A stretch of 64,000 nt of DNA from Hyaloperonospora brassicae (Eukaryota > Oomycota > Peronosporomycetes > Peronosporales > Peronosporaceae), in assembly GCA_947650285.1 (NCBI GenBank), contig CANTFL010001342.1:558001-622000 (forward strand), given 5' to 3'. This document shows, piece after piece, positions 10,830-19,805 of this stretch (the first letter of the stretch is position 1; every line of letters begins with the position of its first letter). The notes under the pieces are model-generated. The model searched no databases. It saw only the letters and a program-made list of their open reading frames with translations, and was not told the origin of the DNA. A program made the position numbers and the translations under genes.

Positions 10830-12530
10830 ATGCGGTCGTCCGGCGGGTCCAAGCAACTCGACCTGCCTGCGCGCGTCTCCACGTGCCTGAGCGACAAAGG
10901 GCGGGACTCGGACGCGCGCGAGTTGGACTACGCGCAGTCGAAAACACCGGACGCGTCGACGCTGGAAGGCGGCGCGCTTCGAGAAGGCGGCGTGCCGAGT
11001 CTCTGGAGCACGGACGGCATTGGCCTGCTCTTCCAATACGCGGTCGTCGGGATCAACTATGGCCTGTTGCCCGCAACGGTCTACCCGTTCCTGCAGCAGT
11101 ACCTGAACGCCACGGGCTCGCAAGTCACGACGGCCACGACGTTGGTCATCTTGCCCTGGAGTTTCAAAGCTTTCTACGGCATCTTGTCCGACTGCGTGCC
11201 TCTATGTGGCTACCGTCGCAAGTCGTGGATGCTCGTGGGCTGGTCCATCTGTGTCGCTATGCTGCTCGTGATGGCGACGTCGCCCGCAGGCGACCCGTAC
11301 TACACTGTGTCGGCCGACCGGGCCATTAAACCGAACGAGTACACGCCGGAGATCCGCGCGCGCATCAACCACGGAGCGGGCGACCAAGCGGGCAAGTACG
11401 TCATGTACATGTTCGTTGCTGCGGTCGGGTACGTGCTCGCAGTCGTGTGCGCCGACAGCGTCGTGGTCGACTTTGCCCAGCGGGAACCCATGGACCGACG
11501 GGGCAAGACCCAGTCCGCGATCTACACGGTCCGCACGGTGTTTGTCATCCTCGGTCAGCTGCTCGTTGGCTTTTGCTTCAATGGCGACGAGTACGGAGGC
11601 GACTTTAGCTTCTCGCTGACGTTTCCACAGCTCATGGCGATTGTCGCGGCGATCACGATCCCCATTTTGCCCATCACGTGGTTCTTTGTCAGGGAAGAGA
11701 AGAAGCCACGGGTTCCGTTCAAGCAGTACATGAGCGATCTGTGGGAGCTCCTTCAGAAACGCGCGGTCTACCAGGTGGTGTTCTACCAGTTTTTCCAGAA
11801 CGTGTTCTCCAGCATCTCGTACACGGCGAGCTCACCTGTTCAGTCCTACATGGTAGGCGTGACGCCGATCAACAGCACCATAAGCGAGATCTTTAGTAAC
11901 GTGCTCTTCATGGGAGGGATCATGGCTACGTCCAAGTGGGGTCTGCAGTGGAGCTGGCGCAAGATGATCCTCTTTACAGGTGTCTTTGTCATCATTGTGG
12001 ACGGCGTGACGACGTACCTCACGATCTGGAACGTGTTCCGCAGTCAGTGGTTCTGGCTTGGTCTGCCCATTGCCGTCCAGCTGCCGTACGGCGTCGGGTG
12101 GATGATCGGCTACTTTGTCATTGTCGAGCTCTCTGGCGTTGGCAATGAAGGGGCGGTCTACGGCATCATCACAATGGTTGGCAACCTCGCGGCTCCGTTC
12201 GCACAAGCCCTCACGCTTGTGATCAACCAGCCGCTGAACTTGACCACTGCTCGTATCCAGGAAGACGACACGTCGATTCGAACTGACCTCACGTACGCTG
12301 TCTCGATCATGTACGGCATGACGATCTTCTCGTGGGTCTTTTTGGTCTTTCTGCCGCCTCAGAAAGCAGAGACGCAGGCACTTTTGCGGACGGGGGGCAG
12401 CAGTAAGATGATGGGCGGCATCACCATTGCGTATATTTCGTTTGCGTTCGTATGGTCGCTCATGACCAACGTCATGGCCATGTACGCGTCCACGTCGTGT
12501 CTTATCATCGCAGGAGGAAAAGGCTGCTAA
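10830..12530 (+). CDS. Folate-biopterin transporter (FBT) family membrane protein
   Basis: The 566-residue polytopic membrane protein belongs to the FBT branch of the major facilitator superfamily, a family expanded in oomycetes. The substrate is not proven here; pteridines or folates, or related solutes, are typical. About 11-12 hydrophobic segments are visible. The family signature after the first helices reads PWSFKAFYGILSDCVPLCG, followed by YRRKSW (residues ~109-135). A second acidic motif, VCADSVVVDFAQRE, follows one of the next helices. The hydrophilic first ~55 residues are probably cytosolic. I choose the ATG at 10830; the frame is open upstream to about 10296, but that part encodes microsatellite-derived and unconserved-looking sequence. 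The gene is intronless and ends with TAA at 12528-12530. No operon-like neighbour is expected in this genome type. Confidence 0.85.
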   Translation: MRSSGGSKQLDLPARVSTCLSDKGRDSDARELDYAQSKTPDASTLEGGALREGGVPSLWSTDGIGLLFQYAVVGINYGLLPATVYPFLQQYLNATGSQVTTATTLVILPWSFKAFYGILSDCVPLCGYRRKSWMLVGWSICVAMLLVMATSPAGDPYYTVSADRAIKPNEYTPEIRARINHGAGDQAGKYVMYMFVAAVGYVLAVVCADSVVVDFAQREPMDRRGKTQSAIYTVRTVFVILGQLLVGFCFNGDEYGGDFSFSLTFPQLMAIVAAITIPILPITWFFVREEKKPRVPFKQYMSDLWELLQKRAVYQVVFYQFFQNVFSSISYTASSPVQSYMVGVTPINSTISEIFSNVLFMGGIMATSKWGLQWSWRKMILFTGVFVIIVDGVTTYLTIWNVFRSQWFWLGLPIAVQLPYGVGWMIGYFVIVELSGVGNEGAVYGIITMVGNLAAPFAQALTLVINQPLNLTTARIQEDDTSIRTDLTYAVSIMYGMTIFSWVFLVFLPPQKAETQALLRTGGSSKMMGGITIAYISFAFVWSLMTNVMAMYASTSCLIIAGGKGC

Positions 12531-15016
12531 GTGTGGCGGCGTACTATTGTGCACAGAAGAAATGGATTACGTTCTACTTGTCGGGTTGTTTCGCATACGA
12601 CGTTGGTATCTCGCTGCGTCTGTCCCTTCGTCGGTCATCTTTGTCGTTGGAGGACACGCAGCAATAATAACGGACATGACCGAAGTGGCAATGCAAGACG
12701 GTCGACCGATCCTTTCCGCCATGCTGAAGCGTGTCATCAAAAGAGGAGCAAGCAGAGTAGCAGCACACGGGTGGACGTAATAGACAAGTGCAAACAAAAT
12801 GGTATATGCAGTGTCCTACTCACTCATTGACCGACAAAAGTTGTACGTGGAGTATCCAAAGGCGCACAGTCTACTTGTACGTAGCTGACACGAAGCGTTG
12901 TAAGACCGTCACGGATAGCGGCCGCTATCACAAACATCGACGAAGCTCCTCGTTCGATACCTTTGTCAGCAAATAACAGAGCGACACTACGAATCGTGCA
13001 AGGGCCTTTCCACATACGCAAGGCCAAAGACGACTGCTGCATCAGACAAATGACATTCCTAGTGGAGCGATTGTAGCCGACGTTGCAATACGACAGCTTT
13101 CTTGCTTGGCCTCTCTCGTACCGAGTTGATTAGCTGATCGATTCAACTTCACCATCGGGTTGTGTATGCCGCCCCGGGGGCCGTCGCAAATATGATCTCG
13201 CAGTGTTACCAGCCTGTGACTCACCGCGCAGACGTAGCTATATCGGCTCTGCACATCACGTAATTGCAGTCTGTGAGCCCCCCCCCTTCAAGCGATAGGC
13301 CATGTAGCCGTCACGATGGTAAAGCGCAAACCTTTTCCAGATTCAACACCTCATCAGTGGTAGTCATATCCGTGTGGTAACATTGCGCGAATCCACTTTG
13401 GTCACGCCACGCAGTGGAGCGGAAAGGACTGTTGTGACTTGGCCTGTGTAGCGAATCGCCTTACATGTGGAACGTCTCTGCGCACACGGCTGTTCGATGG
13501 GAATTATAGGTGCCACTGCTTTGTCCAAAGACCAGCATCAGGACAGCTTCAACCAGGAGATAGACGTTGGTCACATTATGCAATATGCATGCGACGTTCA
13601 GAGCTCGGGACTCGATTGGCTATGTGTGTATATCGAGTCGTCTCTCGGTCTCGTCAGCAGCAGCACGAAGTGATCACGCTTCCGTCGAACGCTGTATTGA
13701 ATCGTCTTTATCGATCGTTCCTCGCATTCATGTCATGCTTCACCTCTTTCAGCAAGTTGCTCAGTGGCGTGACATACGAGGCAATTTGTAGCGATCGTTT
13801 GCTATCGTCCCGGGTGCTGCCGCAGCCTCCATGCATCCTCACTCTGCTCGAAATGCAATCTGCCGTCCAACCAGCATATCGAGAGTTAGGCTAGACGAGG
13901 CGGTGGACAGTTAGTGCTTTGGTAGTTTTGCAGACTCGTAGAGGGCTCTTCTTCTCGTTTCTAACTCACGAGCTGTTTTCCTCAAGAGAAGAAGGACCCC
14001 GAGATCGACGAATGTCCCTTTTGCTTTGCATGTGAAGCAAACCTCGGAAAGTATAATCTGAACGTCACGTTTGTAGCTCGATCATATCCATTTGCCGCTT
14101 CGCACGCGCATCTGCCTCGTCAGCTTCTACATCTTCCAAAACGGGAGTTGGTAATGGACGAGACTTCTATCCTCGACATCTTGACAAGTAGTATCAAGAC
14201 CACTCCAATCCTTGGCCCTATCCTGTAAGATAGCGCTGCGATGACAGTTTCTCGATCTTGTCCGCCGATCTCTCGCTTTGGAGTCCCATTCTCTGCGTTC
14301 GTTGGGGTGGATGATCGCTCTTTGACCAAACCAAATGACGAACTCGAGGGGCAAACAAGTTACATGCATCTCCACTTGGCAATCAAACATCGTGAGTATC
14401 GCTATCTCACATCGCCGGTACCCACCGTCGACAATTATCTTACCAAGACGAAGACCGAGCGCTTGACATCCGAGCCAACAGCTCAGTCGTCTGTCATCTG
14501 ATGCATTCACGTGTCAGCTTGTAAGCGCCTACATAGCTCTATGCAGCCTTTGTTGGCATTATATGGTTGGGCTGAAACCACTTATGCTGATTTGGTGGTG
14601 AAGGAACAGCAGACATCTCGGCGACCGTAGGATACAAGCCTCGATCGAACTACTTCGATCAAGACACCGCGCACATGTAGTGTACTTATCTCACCTACAC
14701 TGGGAGCTTCTTGTATCGAAACAGCGAATAGCACCGCTGAGGGCGCACCGAGTAAGCATGCCACTCGGCATTTGTTGCTTTTGCGGTTGCTCGACCAGCC
14801 AGGAAATGGCCATGATCAACGCTGTTCAAGCCATCTTTGACGGCCATCTTCGCCAGAGTCAGAGGGTGTAGGTAGTGACAATGTAGCTTGACAGGCGGGC
14901 GTAACGGAACCTTTGCTGGTTGTCACGTAGAGTGGGTGAAGATCACCCAATAATGTGGCGTAGCGTCCGCTGTTATGAATGCACTCACTTCTCGAACTAA
15001 CGCACGTCAGCATGTA
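12531..15016. other. Intergenic region, no supported gene
   Basis: Only short competing open frames are seen (largest ~150 codons at 13439-13894 plus, without recognisable features). A run of eight or nine C residues occurs near 13278-13286. I find no RNA gene or clear repeat before the solo LTR. Confidence 0.5.
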
Positions 15017-15461
15017 TGTAACGAGGTAGCCCGTTACATGAAATTGTCATTAAGGATAGAATGACAATAACGAATATTACGTTGCATATTCTTTCAACAA
15101 TATCACAAAGGATGATGATAGCGTTGGGATGACTGAAGGGTCTACTCATTGGTTGATATCGTGATGGTTATATAAACCCACCAATCGCTACTAGACGCGC
15201 GCAATGGGCGGTGAGCAGACATCATCATTCGTTTGGTTAGATTGATATAATTAAGTCAGGACGAACAGAGACACTAGAGTTATAGGACTTAATTATATCA
15301 AATAACATTTTTACTTTCACCACGACTAGAGACTTTGCCTTGGTCGTTGCCTTCCTCTGTGTAAGTGTTTACACCTAGGTGTGCACTGACCTTCACTTTT
15401 GTCAGTGAAAGGTAAACTCCGTACTGGTAGTCCAGTACGTCGTTGTCGGTGCCCAGTTACA
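15017..15461 (+). mobile_element. Solo LTR of the Ty3/gypsy family, subfamily B
   Basis: The 445-bp sequence begins TGTAACGAGG and ends CCCAGTTACA. It is flanked by a perfect 5-bp target duplication, ATGTA (15012-15016 and 15462-15466). It is close to the 3' LTR at 62722-63205 along most of its length. No internal element sequence adjoins either side, so it is best read as the product of LTR-LTR recombination. Orientation is given by comparison with the plus-oriented element at 55532. Confidence 0.93.
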
Positions 15462-17091
15462 ATGTAGTAGTAGACCGTGCTTAGCTGCTTTTTGTACCAG
15501 CTGCTTTCACCACACAGACAGACATTTGCTTCAAGTCACGTGTGCTGACGTGGAAAAATTGTGTCCCGATGACCGCCACAATCCGCTCTGCTGTAATGCA
15601 ATACACACGTATTTAGGTGTACTGAAGTTGCTGTCCCTGGTCTTAACTGATTCTTTCGCATTCGTTCAGCACAACAATTCGACACGTTCACTATCGACCG
15701 CTTTGATCTAGAGACGTGTTAGCTACAACATATAAGACGGCACGTCCCACACACGCAGCTTTGTCGATTCAACCATATCTTACGGATGCTCCTGCGCAGT
15801 CGGACCTTGAGTATTTTGCAGCCAAATAACGGCGTTTCTGGTAGGTCTGACACGGCTGACGTGGTTGCGACGATCGCTAAAAACCAATACCATATATTTC
15901 TTTGTCTCACATTAATCATTGCCTTTACTGACACTTTCGCAATCGGTCGGGTCCGGCATGGAATCCGAGAAATGCTTGACGCCTAGCGCTGTGTAATTTA
16001 GCTGCGTGAAAGCTGAAAGAAGTATAACGCAAATTGCTTTCGATTCTCGTTACGTGACGAGCGATCGGTGTCTCATCGGATTCGTCTCCGTGCGGTTAGC
16101 TGGTGTCCAATAGAGGATCGCTACAAAGCGACGAGAAGATCAACAAGTCATACACGTCATCCATCAACTCAGCTGCGAACAACGCGAAAAGGTTTTGTCG
16201 AATCGAGCCATGCTAGTAATGTGCTTGCAAGTCCCATTTACAGCATCGAATTCTGACCAGCCGATGGAGATGTACACTTCTAATGGTAGACGAATTGTTC
16301 TACCGAACAAATATGTTTACGGTGAAAGACCAGAACCGTGGAGCTACAAGTTATCTGCGAAAATCTTGCCGATAGCTATCGTCAGAGAAACTTGTTTGTC
16401 CAAACATTCTGGTCCATTACTCTTTTTGTGCGACTTTGAACGTCCAAGATAGTAGTAGTAAGGGCACGCGCGGTGAACCTTTGACTTTTCGTTTGTCTTT
16501 TCTGTTGTAGTTGTGATTTATTGTTTGTGTGTATGTGTTCACTAGTCACGCAAGGATACATCACGATAGGAAGGGTTGCCTATCATTCAGTTTATATTAC
16601 TAAGTATAACTGAGGTAAAACATTTGTACGGCACCACCACCAGCTGCAGCAGCACACCAAGCAGCGACATCAGCACGAAAACACGTCATGAAACAAACAC
16701 GGCAACACTTTCGTCAGCACAGCTCACGGCGTGTCCTAGCCACCGACCTTGATTATACGCAATATGCACGAGAACACCTAAATGTTATACAGTCGTCTGC
16801 ACTTAAGTACCAAAAGGCACGAGAGCTTGCACCGTCCTCATTAATACGATATCATTTTTGCCCTTGTAGCTTGCGCCTCCCATAATGGTATTCTTACACA
16901 CTTCGCATTTAAGGTCCATATTACCTCAACTTATGGGAGCGACAGGGCACGTTCTTTCTAGTGCGAAACGACCAAATGGAAACGCTTAAGTAATAGCGAC
17001 TATAGAGACGGTGACAGTTTGCTACGCCACAAATTTGCACACTAAGACGGTATAAGCGTACACAGAAAATGGATGATACGCAATGCGTACA
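15462..17091. other. Region between solo LTR and full-length element, no supported gene
   Basis: I see only short shadow-like open frames. Nothing recognisable as a gene, RNA or repeat was found on either strand. Confidence 0.5.
17087..17091. repeat. Left target-site duplication GTACA
   Basis: This 5-bp duplication is repeated exactly at 25067-25071 on the far side of the element. Five base pairs is the usual size for Ty3/gypsy integrases. Confidence 0.95.
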
Positions 17092-17479
17092 TGTAACGGG
17101 GCACACCCTTGCGTAACTTAACGCAAGGGATTTGGGTGCCCCGACGGACGTACACGTGGCGAGCGAGGAAGCGTAGGTAGGGTAAAAGTAGAACTGTTAT
17201 ATTAATAAATTAAGTCTTTAAACTACTGTCTCTTCGTTTGACTTAATTCAATTATACTAATATAACTGCATGTATGGTGACGTCTCGTCACCACTCATTG
17301 CGCGCGTCTTGCGGCGATTGGTGGGTTGATATCATCACGATATCAACCAATGAACAGACCCTTTGGTCGACCCTTCAATATCACCACTTTGGTGATATTG
17401 TTTAAAGAATATCCATCTTATATTCTTTATTGTCACTTTCCTTAAGTGACAATATCATGTAACGGGCTGCCCCGTTACA
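17092..17479 (-). repeat. LTR of young element (3' LTR in sense orientation)
   Basis: The 388-bp LTR begins TGTAACGGGG and ends CCCCGTTACA. I find no difference from the LTR at 24679-25066. It holds several perfect hairpins: 17106-17114 with 17121-17129, and a terminal 22-bp palindrome at 17458-17479 that carries its own TGTAACGGG/CCCGTTACA pair. A C8 tract abutting its internal edge is the polypurine tract read on the other strand. Confidence 0.97.
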
Positions 17480-17492
17480 TCACCCCCCCCTT
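17480..17492 (-). other. Polypurine tract (plus-strand DNA priming site)
   Basis: On the minus strand the sequence AAGGGGGGGGTGA abuts the sense 3' LTR, the usual place for RNase H-resistant primer formation. The plus-oriented copy has the same tract (about 62709-62721) with six G residues. Confidence 0.85.
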
Positions 17493-17610
17493 AACTGATA
17501 GTCACCGTGTGACTATCGAAATATGGAGGCCACCCGTTGGCCACCATTGGGACAGGGAGCACTTGTTTGGTCCGTTCCACTCACTTTCCGCTTGACCTCG
17601 CATAGTTAAC

Positions 17611-19215
17611 ATGTCTATGCGAGGTGACTCAAGACCCACACAGCCTGGTGCTGTGCAAGCCTCTGCGGCAGACGCTTCGTCGTCTGCCGCCCCTTCTTCA
17701 CCTGCAGCAACAGGTGCTGCAGGTGCACGCGGTATCACACCGCGTGCGCACGATGACCCCGATGTGGAGGTCATCTACTCTGGCGAGTCAGACGTGTCTG
17801 ACTCGGGCAATGCTTCAGAGGCGTCTCGCTCACCGGCGACGCCTCAGTATTCGCCAAGGCCACTGCCGAACGAACGGACTCGTGATTCGCATCACAGTCT
17901 GTTCGGCAGTGATGACGATGATCAGTGTGGTGAGTTCTATTCTTCACCACCGCCGGCTCGTGCGTCTTCGCACGAGCGTGATGACGATGGCGCGAGCCGT
18001 CGTCAATCTGGGAGCCGTGGTACCGACAAGGGTACCACTGTGAAGCGTGATGAGTTGAAGCCGTGGCGTTTGCCCGAACAACTCATCAATAGCCTGTCTC
18101 ACGAGACAGGCCAACACCATCGAATACCCTTATTCGATGCGACTGAGCTTCACGGCTTGGATCCCAGCGCGAAGAACTTTCGCGCTGAAGAAGACTTTTA
18201 TCTCGATGTCTTCCTTAGACATCGATGGTACAATAGCAACCAAAAGCGTGACAAAACATCGCTTTTGGCTGCGTGGAACGCGTTCGTCCAAAACGTAAAG
18301 AATTTTGGACGAGAAGGGTGGCTCAAGAAACTTGAGGCAACACGCCTCAGGTTCGAACGGCGAACGCCAACCGGTGCTAGGTACCGGTTGCATTGTTTAT
18401 CGAGTGAGGCAGGCATTCTTTGCCTCACATGGGGAGACCCTTGTGCGAGTTGTGTTGACAACTCGCAGCGTGCACATAGGGATGTGTACTCCCTAAATTC
18501 GCCCTGGGGAAGGGCACATCTCTCGGACGAGATGCGTGACGCGATTGCAAACTTGCAATCCGTCTACAAGCGCCTAGGGCGCGTGTTTACCGATGGGCCA
18601 CAGGACTCATCGGATGGGTCTCGTCATACTGGTGGACGAGACCTTCAACATCCATTAACAGCTGAGAGCGGGGCTCCCAGCTGTTCCAAGAGGGTGGATA
18701 CCCCCGCCACTGGACGAGGTAGCTCGTCCTTGATCCTGAATCGTCACGGTGATTCAAGATACGCTCCACTAGAAAGCGTTGATCACCGTGAGCATCCACC
18801 AAAGGATGTGGTGGAGGAGGAAAGACCTCCTCCAGAACCCCAGGCCCACCATCTCGACCCTTACGAGATGGATCGCGCAATCGATGAATTGCGCGATGAC
18901 TTGAAGCACGAGCGCGACCGACGCTACGCTTTGACCGACACCGTGCGGAAGAACCGCAAGGGTCACGAGGCTGATCGGGCGAGGGATCGCGCCGATTATG
19001 CCACGGCGCAGCTTCAGGTCGAGCGGGATGTCCGCTCCCTTTTCGGCGAGCTGGCGACAGCTCGCGGAGAGATAACTCGGTTGAATACCGAGGTATCATA
19101 TCTGCGCGACCAGACGGATCGTCTGGAGCGCGAACGCAAGAACTTGATGGATGTTCTTGAACGTGGGGGCTATCTTCATCGGAAGAAGAAGGCTCGTACT
19201 GACAGTACGACCTAA
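17611..19215 (+). CDS. Antisense open frame of the retroelement: 534-residue protein of unknown function with C-terminal coiled coil
   Basis: I do not recognise this protein. Residues 1-150 are Ser/Ala/acid-rich and probably disordered. Residues ~150-330 look globular, rich in Trp and other aromatics (PWRLPEQLINS, KNFRAEEDFYLDVFLRHRWY, GREGWLKKLEATRLRFERR), with a Cys cluster (CLTWGDPCASC). Residues ~330-415 are low complexity. Residues ~415-520 form a charged coiled coil (ELRDDLKHERDRR, DQTDRLERERKN) before a basic tail. The first ~975 bp lie between the sense chromodomain stop and the polypurine tract; the last ~630 bp overlap the sense integrase-tail and chromodomain frame. An antisense message would need a promoter in the LTR at 17092. 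A degenerate homologue sits at the same place in the other copy. Extra antisense frames are known in some plant Ty3/gypsy elements; a role as repressor or nucleic-acid-binding protein is only a guess. Confidence 0.75.
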   Translation: MSMRGDSRPTQPGAVQASAADASSSAAPSSPAATGAAGARGITPRAHDDPDVEVIYSGESDVSDSGNASEASRSPATPQYSPRPLPNERTRDSHHSLFGSDDDDQCGEFYSSPPPARASSHERDDDGASRRQSGSRGTDKGTTVKRDELKPWRLPEQLINSLSHETGQHHRIPLFDATELHGLDPSAKNFRAEEDFYLDVFLRHRWYNSNQKRDKTSLLAAWNAFVQNVKNFGREGWLKKLEATRLRFERRTPTGARYRLHCLSSEAGILCLTWGDPCASCVDNSQRAHRDVYSLNSPWGRAHLSDEMRDAIANLQSVYKRLGRVFTDGPQDSSDGSRHTGGRDLQHPLTAESGAPSCSKRVDTPATGRGSSSLILNRHGDSRYAPLESVDHREHPPKDVVEEERPPPEPQAHHLDPYEMDRAIDELRDDLKHERDRRYALTDTVRKNRKGHEADRARDRADYATAQLQVERDVRSLFGELATARGEITRLNTEVSYLRDQTDRLERERKNLMDVLERGGYLHRKKKARTDSTT

Positions 19216-19805
19216 GCCTCCCCACGTAAAACGTAGGATGCGTGCGCATCCTACGTGGCAATTCGAGTGTGTATGCATTGCCCTTGCGATGCAACACTCG
19301 AAATGGCCCAATGTATTTCGGCAGTAGTTTACTACTGCCGACACTAGTGACTGCATGTCCAGGTAGGTTTACCGTTGACAGTAGTACTAGGTCATTAACC
19401 TTAAATGAAAGAACATTTGCTCTTCCATTCTTGTCTGCGTTCCGTTTCTGACGGTCCACCGCATTTGCGATGGAGTCCTGAACGAAACGGACTACCGCTT
19501 CTCGAGTCAGCAGGAAGTTCTCTGCTGACTCTTTGTTTTGTCTTTCAGTGCGCTTCGTGCGCACTGCTAAGAGATTGCTCTCTTCTTCAGCGAGGTTGTC
19601 TTCTTCCTCGCTGGCATAATCGTTGGCGATGCTGAATATACCAGCATCGTCATCATCATCCGAATCAATAATAGCGTCTTCGCTATTATTGAGATGATCT
19701 TCTTCATCGATGTCGACTTGATCGACATCGGCATCATACGTGACGACGTTTGCGTCGACACGTGATGAGCAAGAGCCAAAACGGTTTTTGCTCGAGCGAG
19801 TCCCT
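18587..19805 (-). CDS. Integrase C-terminal region, acidic linker and chromodomain (pol 3' part, out of frame with pol)
   Basis: This frame continues the integrase after a one-base disruption. It opens with an acidic stretch, then the conserved C-terminal fold (DRQKRNADKNGRANVLSF, LLPKYIGPFRVL and RTHPTFYVGRLR). A long low-complexity linker overlaps the antisense coiled coil. It ends with a chromodomain (FLVERILNH, YLVQWRGYPPSWNSWEP) followed by a stop at 18587. Chromodomains in such elements bind histone marks and steer integration to chromatin. There is no in-frame start of its own at the junction, so expression must depend on pol. The frame differs from pol by one base at a run of five C residues (19806-19810 plus). 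Confidence 0.85.
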
